Below are positions 51,923 to 62,408 of a stretch of DNA of 64,000 nt, one piece after another. The notes below the pieces were generated by a model. The model saw only the letters and a list, made by a program, of their open reading frames with translations. It made no database searches and was not told the origin of the DNA. This DNA is from Platanthera guangdongensis (taxonomy: Eukaryota; Streptophyta; Magnoliopsida; Asparagales; Orchidaceae): positions 21,551,538-21,615,537 of the forward strand of contig CM077152.1 of NCBI GenBank assembly GCA_039583875.1, written 5' to 3'. Numbering within the stretch: the first letter of the stretch is position 1; every line of letters starts with the position of its first letter. The position numbers and the translations under genes were made by a program.

Positions 51923-53560
51923 GCTCCGAGAGGGTTCCGCTGCCAGGCTCCCACTAGCTGGCAGGGCAGATAGACCTCTCGTGTAGGTCAGGTACCCTTT
52001 GCTCCGAGATGGTTCCGCTGCCAGGCTCCAACCAGCTGGCAGGGCAGGTTGACCTCTCGTGGAGGTCAGGTACCCTTTGCTCCGAGATGGTTCCGCTGCC
52101 AGGCTCCCACTAGCTGGCAGGGCAGGTTGACCTCTCGTGGAGGTCAGGTACCCTTTGCTCCGAGATGGCTCCGCTGCCAGGCTCCCACTAGCTGGCAGGG
52201 CAGGTTGACCTCTCGTGGAGGTCAGGTACCCTTTGCTCCGAGATGGTTCCGCTGTCAGGCTCCCACTAGCTGGCAGGGCAGGTTGACCTCTCGTGGAGGT
52301 CAGGTACCCTTTGCTCCGAGATGGTTCCGCTGCCAGGCTCCCACTAGCTGGCAGGGCAGGTTGACCTCTCGTGGAGGTCAGGTACCCTTTGCTCCGAGAT
52401 GGTTCCGCTGCCAGGCTCCCACTAGCTGGCAGGGCAGGTTGACCTCTCGTGGAGGTCAGGTACCCTTTGCTCCGAGATGGTTCCGCTGCCAGGCTCCCAC
52501 TAGCTGGCAGGGCAGGTTGACCTCTCGTGGAGGTCAGGTACCCTTTGCTCCGAGATGGTTCCGCTGCCAGGCTCCCACCAGCTGGCAGGGTAGGTTGACC
52601 TCTCGTGGAGGTCAGGTACCCTTTGCTCCGAGATGGTTCCGCTGTCAGGCTCCCACTAGCTGGCAGGGCAGGTTGACCTCTCGTGGAGGTCAGGTACCCT
52701 TTGCTCCGAGATGGTTCCGCTGCCAGGCTCCCACTAACTGGCAGGGCAGGTTGACCTCTCGTGGAGGTCAGGTACCCTTTGCTCCGAGATGGTTCCGCTG
52801 CCAGGCTCCCACTAGCTGGCAGGGCAGGTTGACCTCTCGTGGAGGTCAGGTACCCTTTGCTCCGAGATGGTTCCGCTGTCAGGCTCCCACCAGCTGGCAG
52901 GGCAGGTTGACCTCTCGTGGAGGTCGGGTACCCTTTGCTCCGAGATGGTTCCGCTGCCAGGCTCCCACTAGCTGGCAGGGCAGGTTGACCTCTCGTGGAG
53001 GTCAGGTACCCTTTGCTCCGAGATGGTTCCGCTGCCAGGCTCCCACCAGCTGGCAGGGTAGGTTGACCTCTCGTGGAGGTCAGGTACCCTTTGCTCCGAG
53101 ATGGTTCCGCTGCCAGGCTCCCACTAGCTGGCAGGGCAGGTTGACCTCTCGTGGAGGTCAGGTACCCTTTGCTCCGAGATGGTTCCGCTGCCAGGCTCCC
53201 ACTAGCTGGCAGGGCAGGTTGACCTCTCATGGAGGTCAGGTACCCTTTGCTCCGAGATGGTTCCGCTGCCAGGCTCCCACTAGCTGGCAGGGCAGGTTGA
53301 CCTCTCGTGGAGGTCAGGTACCCTTTGCTCCGAGATGGTTCCGCTGCCAGGCTCCCACTAGCTGGCAGGGCAGGTTGACCTCTCGTGGAGGTCAGGTACC
53401 CTTTGCTCCGAGATGGTTCCGCTGTCAGGCTCTCACTAGCTGGCAGGGCAGGTTGACCTCTCGTGGAGGTCAGGTACCCTTTGCTCCGAGATGGTTCCGC
53501 TGTCAGGGTCCCACTAGCTGGCAGGGAAGGTTGACCTCTCGTGGAGGTCAGGTACCCTTT
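51923..53560 (+). repeat. N2 tandem array 1: 21 units of 78 bp
   Basis: Units start GCTCCGAGATGGTTCCGC and recur exactly every 78 bases from 51923 to 53483. The hairpin core is CTGCCAG-gctcccactag-CTGGCAG (for example 52096-52102 with 52114-52120). Because 78 is divisible by three and the unit lacks stops, long open frames appear on both strands. Confidence 0.97.
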
Positions 53561-54680
53561 GGTCCGAAGGCTCGCCTGTGGGGGATAGGTTTTGAGTTGA
53601 GATCTTCATCGGCACCCCGAGCTCGGCTCGGCCCCAGGTAGACCCGCTGCGCAGGCTCCCATCTAGCTGGCAGGTCCGAAGGCTCGCCTGTGGGGGATAG
53701 GTTTTGAGTTGAGATCTTCATCGGCACCCCGAGCTCGGCTCGGCCCCAGGTAGACCCGCTGCGCAGGCTCCCATCTAGCTGGCAGGTCCGAAGGCTCGCC
53801 TGTGGGGGATAAGTTTTGGTTTAAGATCTTCATCGGCACCCCGAGCTCGGCTCGGCCCCAGGTAGACCCGCTGCGCAGGCTCCCATCTAGCTGGCAGGTC
53901 CGAAGGCTCGCCTGTGGGGGATAGGTTTTGAGTTGAGATCTTCATCGGCACCCCGAGCTCGGCTCGGCCCCAGGTAGACCCGCTGCGCAGGCTCCCATCT
54001 AGCTGGCAGGTCCGAAGGCTCGCCTGTGGGGGATAGGTTTTGAGTTGAGATCTTCATCGGCACCCCGAGCTCGGCTCGGCCCCAGGTAGACCCGCTGCGC
54101 AGGCTCCCATCTAGCTGGCAGGTCCGAAGGCTCGCCTGTGGGGGATAAGTTTTGGTTTAAGATCTTCATCGGCACCCCGAGCTCGGCTCGGCCCCAGGTA
54201 GACCCGCTGCGCAGGCTCCCATCTAGCTGGCAGGTCCGAAGGCTCGCCTGTGGGGGATAGGTTTTGAGTTGAGATCTTCATCGGCACCCCGAGCTCGGCT
54301 CGGCCCCAGGTAGACCCGCTGCGCAGGCTCCCATCTAGCTGGCAGGTCCGAAGGCTCGCCTGTGGGGGATAGGTTTTGAGTTGAGATCTTCATCGGCACC
54401 CCGAGCTCGGCTCGGCCCCAGGTAGACCCGCTGCGCAGGCTCCCATCTAGCTGGCAGGTCCGAAGGCTCGCCTGTGGGGGATAGGTTTTGAGTTGAGATC
54501 TTCATCGGCACCCCGAGCTCGGCTCGGCCCCAGGTAGACCCGCTGCGCAGGCTCCCATCTAGCTGGCAGGTCCGAAGGCTCGCCTGTGGGGGATAAGTTT
54601 TGGTTTAAGATCTTCATCGGCACCCCGAGCTCGGCTCGGTCCCAGGTAGATCCGCTGTCAGGCTCCCACTAGCTGGCAGG
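53561..54680 (+). repeat. N2 tandem array 2: 10 units of 112 bp with higher-order pattern
   Basis: Units start GGTCCGAAGGCTCGCC and recur every 112 bases (53561, 53673, 53785, up to 54569). Two subtypes alternate: A (GGATAGGTTTTGAGTTGAG) and B (GGATAAGTTTTGGTTTAAG), in the order AAB AAB AAAB. The core hairpin is CTGC-g-CAG-gctcccatctag-CTGGCAG, with a bulged G. Confidence 0.95.
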
Positions 54681-55103
54681 GCAGGTTGACCTCTCGTGGA
54701 GGTCAGGTACCCTTTGCTCCGAGATGGTTCCGCTGCCAGGCTCCCACTAGCTGGCAGGGCAGGTTGACCTCCCGTGGAGGTCAGGTACCCTTTGCTCCGA
54801 GATGGCTCCGCTGCCAGGCTCCCACTAGCTGGCAGGGCAGGTTGACCTCTCGTGGAGGTCAGGTACCCTTTGCTCCGAGATGGTTCCGCTGTCAGGCTCC
54901 CACTAGCTGGCAGGGCAGGTTGACCTCTCGTGGAGGTCAGGTACCCTTTGCTCCGAGATGGTTCCGCTGCCAGGCTCCCACTAGCTGGCAGGGCAGGTTG
55001 ACCTCTCGTGGAGGTCAGGTACTCTTAGCTCCGAGATGGATCCCGCTGTCAGGCTCTCACCTAGCTGGCAGGGCAGGTTGATCTCTCGTGGAAGTCAAGT
55101 CTC
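54681..55103 (+). repeat. N2 array 3: 78-bp units resumed (about 5)
   Basis: GCTCCGAG recurs at 54716, 54794, 54872, 54950 and 55028, the same subtype as array 1. The 112-bp block therefore interrupts a formerly continuous 78-bp array. Confidence 0.93.
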
Positions 55104-55560
55104 ACCCCCGAGAGGATCTCCTCAGCCAGGCTCCCACTAGCTGGTTGGGTCGAATGTGCCTCAGGGAGAGTAAGCCCCACCCCCGAGAGGATCTCCTCAG
55201 CCAGGCTCCCACTAGCTGGTTGGGTCGAATGTGCCTCGGGGAGATCAAGTCCCACCCCCGAGAGGATCTCCTCAGCCAGGCTCCCACTAGCTGGTTGGGT
55301 CGAATGTGCCTCGGGGAGAGTAAGTCCCACCCCCGAGAGGATCTCCTCAGCCAGGCTCCCACTAGTTGGTTGGGTCGAATGTGCCTCGGGGAGATCAAGT
55401 TCCAACCCCGAGAGGATCTCCTCAGCCAGGCTCCCATTAGCTGGTTGGGTCGAATGTGCCTCGGGGGGAGTAAAAGCCCCTTTGCTCCGATGAGAATCCC
55501 GCTGCCAGGCTCTCACTAGCTGGCAGGGCTGGTGGTACCCCTCATGGAGGCTAAGTATTT
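55104..55560 (+). repeat. N2 array 4: 75-bp units (5) and a transition unit
   Basis: ACCCCCGAGAGGATCTCC recurs at 55104, 55179, 55254, 55329 and 55404. The core is CAGCCAG-gctcccactag-CTGGTTG (55123-55129 with 55141-55147), with one G-U pair and an A-U in place of the U-A found in the 78-bp units. A final unit (55479 onward) returns to the CTGCCAG/CTGGCAG form. Confidence 0.93.
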
Positions 55561-55713
55561 TTTACCTGGAGGGGGTCTCGTCACCCAGGCTCCCATAGCT
55601 GGCGCGGCAGGTTGACCCCCTGGAGAGGCGCGCAAGGAAATTGCACTCAGCGAATACGTTGGGTTGGACATTTCTTTCCGAGTTTGTGCCAACCTCAAAA
55701 AGAGCGGGGATTG
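55561..55713 (+). other. N2 3' spacer and polypurine tract
   Basis: This region is closely related to 23760-23912 of N1 (GCGAATACGTTGGGTTGGA, TTTGTGCCAACCTC). The purine tract AAAAAGAGCGGGGATTG directly precedes the 3' LTR and would prime plus-strand synthesis. Confidence 0.85.
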
Positions 55714-56531
55714 TGTACAACCCCGTATTCGCCCCTGCTCCTTCTAGCCTGGCGGCCTGGTGGGGCGAGACCGGCCGGGGGCCGGGGTCTCGCCCCTGCT
55801 CCTTCTAGCCTGGTGGCCTGGTGGGGCGAGACCGGCCGGGGGCCGGGGTCTCGCCCCTGCTCCTTCTAGCCTGGTGGCCTGGTGGGGCGAGACCGGCCGG
55901 GGGCCGGGGTCTCGCCCCTGCTCCTTCTAGCCTGGCGGCCTGGTGGGGCGAGACCGGCCGGGGTCTCGCCCCTGCCCCTTCTAGCCTGGCGGCCTGGCGG
56001 GGCGAGACCGGCCGGGGGCCGGGGTCTCGCCCCCTGCCCCTTCTAGCTTGGCGGCCTGGCGGGGCGAGACCGGTCAGAGGCCGCGGTCTCGCCCTTGCCC
56101 CCCCTGCAGTTTTACCTTCTTGCCCTCGGGGGGAATTCCCCCTTTACCCCCCGACGTGGCTGTTCTCTATTGGCCCGAGGCCTTTTGGCCGTAGGGGTAT
56201 TTCGGTCTTTTTACCCCCAGGACTTGGAAAAACTATAAATAGACCCCCTTGGGTGCCTTGGAGAGGATCTTTTTCTTAGCTTCCTCCTCCCTTAGCTTCT
56301 TCTTGGTAGAGTGGAGAGAGCTCTCCAAGGCGCCTAGCCTAGCCCTTTGGTAAGGGAGGGGAAGAGCTCAGGTAGCCTTCCGGGTGTGAGGTGGGACCTC
56401 CGTGCTAGAGCCGAGGGTCTGTTCATAGTATCCTAAGTCTCCGGTCCGTGACGTTCTCTCGAGTGTAGTAGGTGTGAGGTCACCCCTTTCAGGGACCCCG
56501 AACTCCACAGAGGTCAATTTTGGCTTCAACA
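55714..56531 (+). repeat. 3' LTR of N2
   Basis: It is 818 bp and nearly identical to the 5' LTR, with two extra C residues in short C runs. It carries the same six hairpin units, the TATA box and the terminal GGCTTCAACA. Confidence 0.93.
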
Positions 56532-56536
56532 TACAC

Positions 56537-58565
56537 GGCCCGCGACACGGGCGCAGGGCGTGTCGACCCGTATCGACGATCGTCAAGGTGAAATCGTCGA
56601 GATTCACTCGACGATCGTCGAGTCAAGGCACACGGCCTAGGACACGGTCGTGTCCAAGGCCGTGTCATCCAGTCGTCGTTCTTCCCTCGACGAAATGTCC
56701 CGTGTACACGGCCTGGGGGCCCAGGCGTGTCAAGGTGACACGGGCAAGGACACGGGCGTGTCCTCGAACCCGTGCAGTGCTCGGGTTGAAAACGGAGAAA
56801 AATCATGGGGTACACGGCCGGCTACACGGTCGTGTCAGCTGGAACACGGGCGTGTCAGCTCGAACACGGGCGTGTTCGATACCCGTGTGCGTGTTCAGAA
56901 GATTCGATTTTGACGGCGAATGCGGCACACGGCCCTGGACACGGGCGTGTGCCAGGCCGTGTTCGGTCCAGATTGGGCATTTCAGCCCCGAATCAAAGCC
57001 GTTCGTTTCCTTAGGTTGAGATCCGACGGCTGGGGGATGTTCCTGCAGGGATATACCCGTGAGTTGACTTGGAAAACTTCACTTTTCATGCCTTATCCTC
57101 TCTCCAAATCCTTGGAGAAAGTGGAGAGCCATTGGAGGAAGAAGAGCTAGATCCCGCCATTGGAGGAGCTTCGGAGCTCCGAATCGCGAGCCGACTCCGG
57201 ATCCGCGGAGGCAACGCTAGTGCGGTGATTTCCATCCGATTACTTTCCGATGGCGCCAAAGAGGAATCCAAGGGTAACGATCCTCATCTTGAGCTTGAAT
57301 CGCTCCTTTTCTTAGCATAGGAAGCCCCCTCTCGCGAGTTTGCGGAGAGTTGGTGGCGTTCCTTCGGGTAGATATGTAAAGTCCCCGTTGTTTAGAGTCC
57401 GTATGCGAGAACGGACGTAGGCATTTTGTGTGAAGCCTACCCGGACATGTTAGTCCGGATCGGTGATGTTGCATTGCATAAGGCTGGAGAAGACTCCGTG
57501 CTATTGGGTGTTTTTCGGGTTTTCTACGCGGTAGATTGCAGCAGGGAGCCTTGGGGACTAACCCAAAGGTGCACCTGGAAAACTGGGCGGACACGAGGTC
57601 TTGCCAACTTGGTGGCCTGAGAGCCAACTTGAACATAACGGGGTTATGTGTATTGCGGTAGAATGGGACTCGGTGAAAGTTTGACCCGCGCAAATGGCTT
57701 AAATTGTCGTTGCGATGTGAGCACGGGTTAGATGGAGCCGTACCCGCTTTATGTCGTTCGGGTTAGAGAGACCTAAAGTTACATGGCACTCGCCGTTGGC
57801 ATAAATGGGGGTCTTCGGTGGTCAATGGCTTAAATTGACGTGACCAATACCAGGAAGACGAATTGCTCATAGGAATGGCCGTCTAAGTGACGGTGGTGAG
57901 TCCGGAATGTTGGTGGCTTAAGTTGACGCGACATGGACCGGTTCACCGAGAATGTGCCCTGAGTGCACGGGACGTGTGGCCGTACGAGCCAACGTCTGTG
58001 ATGAAATGGCTATGGTTATATGCATTGCTCGCTTGTGCTAATGAAATGCAGGGAAGGAGCATCGCCGCCCCGAATTGGGGGCGGGATCGTTATAATTTGG
58101 TCAGTATTGCTGACCGTTGCCTTGTTTGCCACCGTGCGGTGGTTTGTTGCTTGCAGGTGCAGCTGGACCAAGCGGTCAATAGCGGGCTAAAGCCCTTTTT
58201 GCGAAGCTGGCCCTCGAAGGCCCAAGTGGAAATGTTTTCTGTTTTACTCATGTATGACCGGCCTGCGTGCCGAGGTTTGTAAATCATGTATTAGTCAAGA
58301 GAAACATTCTGTAAGGCCTTAAGGCCGAATATTTGGGTATTTTTATAATAACATTCCTATTATCATGTTAGTGGACATTCGTGCTCTTATGTTGGGTTCT
58401 TGTTTACAACGTATACAAACTGCTTCCGCTAGAATGCTCTGTGTAGGACGTTGAGATTGGTTGGATGGTTTCCATACGTAACCACCCGGTCTGTCTGTGG
58501 TATATGGCGTCGGGCCCCGGCCGGACCTACTGCTATATGCTATGCGACGGATAGGGGGTGTTACA
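56537..58565 (+). repeat. G3 5' LTR, remaining part
   Basis: It continues after the TACAC duplication with GGCCCGCGACACGGGCG and aligns with 63727 onward. More short hairpins lie at 56590-56960. The part after about 57000 is less structured, and no convincing coding frame is present. It ends GGGTGTTACA at 58565. A 5-base deletion near 56552 distinguishes it from the 3' LTR. Confidence 0.9.
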
Positions 58566-58790
58566 ATTTGGTATCAGACTACTGGTTTTGGTCGGGCTTG
58601 AATGGAATTCGTGGCCGAATTCTTTTTAAGGGGTGGTGAGCACATTGTGTGCGTCATCGTTATAACAGTAAAAAGAACCCATGAATGTCCACTTAGGAAT
58701 GAAAATACTCGTGTTTGAGGAACCAGCGTGTTCCTATAATTGCTGTTTGCAATTTATTTGGTCGCTTAACGGTGTTTTGTACCACTATAG
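58566..58790 (+). other. G3 leader with possible 5' intron
   Basis: The gag frame opens directly after TAG at 58788-58790, which sits in TTTTGTACCACTATAG|GTGACC, an acceptor-like context. No ATG precedes gag in frame. A donor-like GGGGTG|GTGAGCAC is at 58639-58640. The bases 58604-58640 also resemble the polypurine region before the 3' LTR (63414-63449). Confidence 0.4.
58569..58579 (+). promoter_or_regulatory. Primer binding site of G3
   Basis: TGGTATCAGAC matches the initiator Met-tRNA complement for ten bases and starts three bases after the LTR end. Confidence 0.9.
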
Positions 58791-59934
58791 GTGACCCGAA
58801 GTGGTGTTGGGCCGTCAGAACGCCGAGTTTCTGAGGCAAGTAGTGCACCGGAAGTTACTCCCGCAACACCTTTGTCGGCTGAAAATATAAGATTGGTGGC
58901 TGAAGCGATGTTGGCCGTGATCAATGCGCAGCCTGGGAGGCAAGCGCAGCAGCCCGCTCCTGTGATGGAGCAAGTACCTCTGCAAGAGGCGGAGCCGAGG
59001 AGGGTGGAGCAAGTGGTTGCGGAACCAATAGTGCCAAGGAGGGCAACTGAGAGGCAGTTGAAGCATGTAATGAGCTTTAACCCTCCGTTATTCTCGGGGT
59101 TGGGAACCCCATCTCAGGCTGAAGACTGGCTCTCTAGGGTGAAGAGAGTCATGACAGCGACGGAGACGGAGGAGTGGCAGATGACCACCATCGCTACGTT
59201 CCTGCTGGACGGTGAAGCGAGGATGTGGTGGGAAGGTTTGGAGCTGCATCACCTGAGAGGTAGACAACTGATAGACATTCCGATGGAAGAGTTCTCGGAA
59301 TTGTTCTTGGCAAGATACCTCCCTTCGACTCAGAGGATTTCAATGGAGAATGAATTCCTGAAGTTGGTGCAGGGTGAGAGGAGCGTGGATGAATATCTCC
59401 ACGAGTTTACGCGGTTGAGTCGTTATGCGAGCTCTACCATCATGGATGAGGAGCGCAAGACTAATCGTTTCTACGAAGGCTTGAGGGATGAGCTGAGACT
59501 GTTACTGTCGGAGCCGATGACGCAAGGTTTCTTAACCTTGGTCAATACTGCCCGGTCCTTGGAGAAGGACATGAAGAGTGTACAAGCGAAGAAAAGCTTG
59601 GGTGAAAAGAAATCTGAGTTCAGAGTGCCGACTACTTCAAAGTCAGGCTATCGGAGGACTTTTAAGAAGCATAGGACTTCGGGTCCAGCTCCTTCTGGCG
59701 CTTCTGGGGCGACTACGGGTCGGACCCCGGGTGCGTGTTTTACGTGTGGAAAGACGGGGCATTTCGCCCGTGATTGTTGGAGCGGACGTCCTAAGTCCGA
59801 GAGGAGGCCAGGAGCTACTTATGAAGAGAAGGGTAAGGCGGTGGAGTCGACCGCATCCCACTATGCTCCGGCCCAACCAAGGGTCTACAATCTTGGCCAA
59901 CAGGAGGCCATTAAACAAGCTGACGTGGTGACAG
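58791..59934 (+). CDS. G3 gag
   Basis: The frame encodes about 380 residues. The retrotrans-gag core is TPSQAEDWLSRVKRVMTA, DGEARMWWEGLE, and FLKLVQGERSVDEYLHEFTR. The CCHC zinc knuckle CFTCGKTGHFARDC lies near residue 315. The frame opens at 58791 with GTG and no upstream in-frame ATG, so translation may need a spliced leader or an internal start. Unspliced RNA adds GTV and stops at 59945. The exon ends at 59934 inside VVTG. It forms virus-like particles and packages RNA. No internal stop was seen, so the protein may be functional. Confidence 0.9.
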
Positions 59935-60010
59935 GTACGGTTTAATTTATAGCAAGTCAATTCCTTTATATGCTTGTTATGCACATGTTACCTTACCACT
60001 GCTTGTTTAG
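59935..60010 (+). other. Predicted gag/protease intron of G3 (76 nt)
   Basis: The donor is GTGACAG|GTACGG and the acceptor CTTGTTTAG|GATTCG. Splicing gives [20 protein letters not shown] in one frame, phase 1, at the same codon as in G1 and G2. The intron is T-rich at its 3' end. Unspliced RNA stops at 59943-59945. Confidence 0.78.
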
Positions 60011-61998
60011 GATTCGTATTGATTTGTGAAAATCCGGCACGAGTACTCTTCGATACGGGAGCTTCACACTCCTTCTTGTCCGAAGGATTTATATCACGCA
60101 TCGGAGTCCCTTCTTCGATGGCGAAGGATAAGTTGGATGTGTTGTTGCCCAATGGGTGTTCGATGCGAGCGGTTAGGATCTGCGATGTTAAGATTCGTAT
60201 TGGGGAGCAGGAGTTCGACCTGCGGGCGTCTTTACTTCCGTTAGTGGAGTTCGACGTCATATTTGGCATGGACTGGCTCTCGGAGCAGCAGGCCCATATA
60301 GATTGCGGTAGCAAGGAAGTCAAGCTGGGAGCGAGTCGTGAGACGACTTTTACGGGCTTAAAGGGGTCGAGCAAGACGTTGATGTCTGCTCTTCAGGTGG
60401 TGAAGGCGGTTCGTGCCGGAGCAGAACTGTTCTTTACACTAGTGGAGGTTGCAAAACCGAAGCCTGCTTTGGATTGTATTTCAGTGGTATCAGAATACCC
60501 TGATGTGTTCCCCGCAGATCTTCCTGGAGCCCCGCCTCAACGGGAGATAGATTTTACGATCGAGCTAGTGCCAGGTGCAAAGCCTGTGTCACGATCTCCG
60601 TATCGGCTAGCGCCTAAGGAAATGGCGGAGCTGAAAGTTCAACTGCAAGAGTTGTTGGAGCAAGGGTATGTGCGCCCGAGTTCTTCGCCTTGGAGTGCAC
60701 CGGTCCTCTTTGTTAAGAAGAAGGACGGAAGCTTGAGATTATGTATTGATTATCGGGAGCTGAACAAGCTGACTGAGAAGAATAAGTACCTGATCCCTAG
60801 GATTGATGATCTCTTTGATCAGTTAGTCGGATCGACGGTGTACTCGAAGTTAGATCTCAAGTCTGGGTACTATCAGCTGCGGATAAGGGAGAGTGATATC
60901 CCGAAGACAGCATTTAGTACGAGATACGGGCATTATGAGTTTACGGTCATGCCGTTTGGGCTGACAAATGCGCCGTCAGTATTCATGGATTTGATGAACA
61001 GGACGTTCAGGGAGTACTTGGACCATTTCGTGATCGTCTTCATCGACGATATTTTGGTGTACTCACAAAGTGAGGAAGATCACTTCAAGCATCTTCATTT
61101 GGTGTTGGAGACGCTAAGGAGAAACCAGTTGTATGCCAAGTTCTCGAAGTGCGAGTTTTGGCTATCCTCAGTGGCGTTCCTCGGGCATATAGTGAGTGGA
61201 GAGGGTATTGCTGTGGATCCGGCGAAGATTGTTGCGATACGGGAGTGGCCTGAGCTTGCTACGGTAGCAGAAGTCCGGAGCTTTTTGGGGCTTGCCGGCT
61301 ATTATAGGCGCTTCGTAGAGAACTTCTCGCGGATAGCGCTACCTCTCACTACTTTGACGAGGAAGGAGCATAAGTTCGTTTGGACGCCGGAGTGCGCGCG
61401 AGCTTTTGAGGAATTGAAGTGTCGGTTGACCACGGCGCCTGTGCTGAGTTCGCCGGTGGGGACCGAAGGCTATGAGATATATAGCGATGCTTCAGGCAGC
61501 GGTTTGGGTTACGTGCTATTGCAGCACGGCAGCGTGATAGCTTATGGCTCGAGACAGCTAAAAGTGCACGAGAGGAATTATCCGGTCCACGACTTGGAGT
61601 TGGCGGCCGTGATTTTTGCCTTGAAGCTGTGGAGACACTATTTGTACGGTGTGAAGATTGATATCTACACCGATCACAAGAGTCTAAAGTACCTGATTGA
61701 TCAGAAAGATCTGAATATGCGGCAGCGTAGATGGATGGAGTTCCTGGGGGACTATACATTCAAGATCCACTACGTGCCTGGCAAAGGGAATGCGGTTGCG
61801 GACGCGTTGAGTCGCCGAGCCCCAGCTCAAGCGAATTGGCTATCAGTGCATGATGAGCGGTTGGTGCAGGAGCTGGAGGCGTTGGAGATTGTTTGTGTGG
61901 ATAGACAATCTAGTGCTGAAGCAGTGCTGAATTGGACTGAAGTCCAATATGACCTGGCTGACGGATTCGGCAGGCTTTGGATATGGATGCTCATATGA
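60011..61998 (+). CDS. G3 pol, proximal: protease, reverse transcriptase, RNase H
   Basis: Protease: [14 protein letters not shown] and [15 protein letters not shown]. Reverse transcriptase: [47 protein letters not shown], and the catalytic [12 protein letters not shown]. RNase [19 protein letters not shown] (first Asp), [16 protein letters not shown], and [10 protein letters not shown]. The frame can be read from 59974 but the true exon begins at 60011. A single-base loss near 61962 takes it out of frame, and it stops at 61998. All catalytic motifs of RT are intact. Confidence 0.92.
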
Positions 61999-62408
61999 AG
62001 CAGTTCATGATAGAGGCTCTGGATGGGTCAAATTCCCAATTCGTTATGGAGGACGGATTGCTTTGGAAAGACGGTCGTCTGTGCGTCCCAAGTGTGGGCA
62101 ATTTACGGGTGGAGTTGTTGTACGAGGCACACCATACCAAGTACTCGATTCACCCGGGGAGCACGAAGATGTACCGCGATATAAAGAAACTGTTTTGGTG
62201 GCCGGGTTTGAAAAAGGATGTGGCGCTATACGTAGCGAAGTGCCAAACCTGCGCCTTAGTAAAGGCGGAGTGCCAAAAGCCGGGAGGATTTCTTAAGTCC
62301 TTGCCTATTCCGGAGTGGAAATTCGACGACATCTCTATGGACTTTGTGCATGGTTTGCCAAGGTCGCAAAAGGGAACGACGCCATTTGGGTGGTGGTCGA
62401 TCGATTAA
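61977..62408 (+). pseudogene. G3 pol, middle: integrase N-terminal part
   Basis: The frame continues pol after the first frameshift ([18 protein letters not shown]). It carries the integrase zinc-binding segment (HHTKYSIHPGSTKMYRDI, CQTCALVKAECQKPGG) and the first catalytic block [13 protein letters not shown] second single-base loss near 62377, after LPRSQKG, moves the rest into another frame. Confidence 0.9.

Larger units (their letters stand above)
50513..56531 (+). mobile_element. N2: non-autonomous gypsy element of tandem repeats, inserted in the G3 5' LTR
   Basis: The element is 6019 bp with LTRs of 816 bp (50513-51328) and 818 bp (55714-56531) that look almost identical. It has the perfect duplication TACAC (50508-50512, 56532-56536). 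The interior has a gag stub and then about 3.6 kb of tandem repeats (51923-55560). No protease or pol is present. It shares LTR ends, gag start and repeat core with N1, and is a further deletion derivative of the same group. Near-identical LTRs suggest a recent transposition in trans. Confidence 0.94.

Noticed and set aside
52049..53641. Long open frames of 530 residues (plus) and 440 residues (minus, 51908-53230) with 26-residue repeats
   Set aside because: Both lie in the 78-bp tandem array. The unit is divisible by three and lacks stops in these frames, so long frames arise automatically on both strands. Neither has a start context or a known domain.
57069..57320. Open frames near 57069-57693 as a host gene
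   Set aside because: The region is inside the G3 5' LTR (between 56537 and 58565). It has no conserved domain, and conflicting frames occur on both strands.
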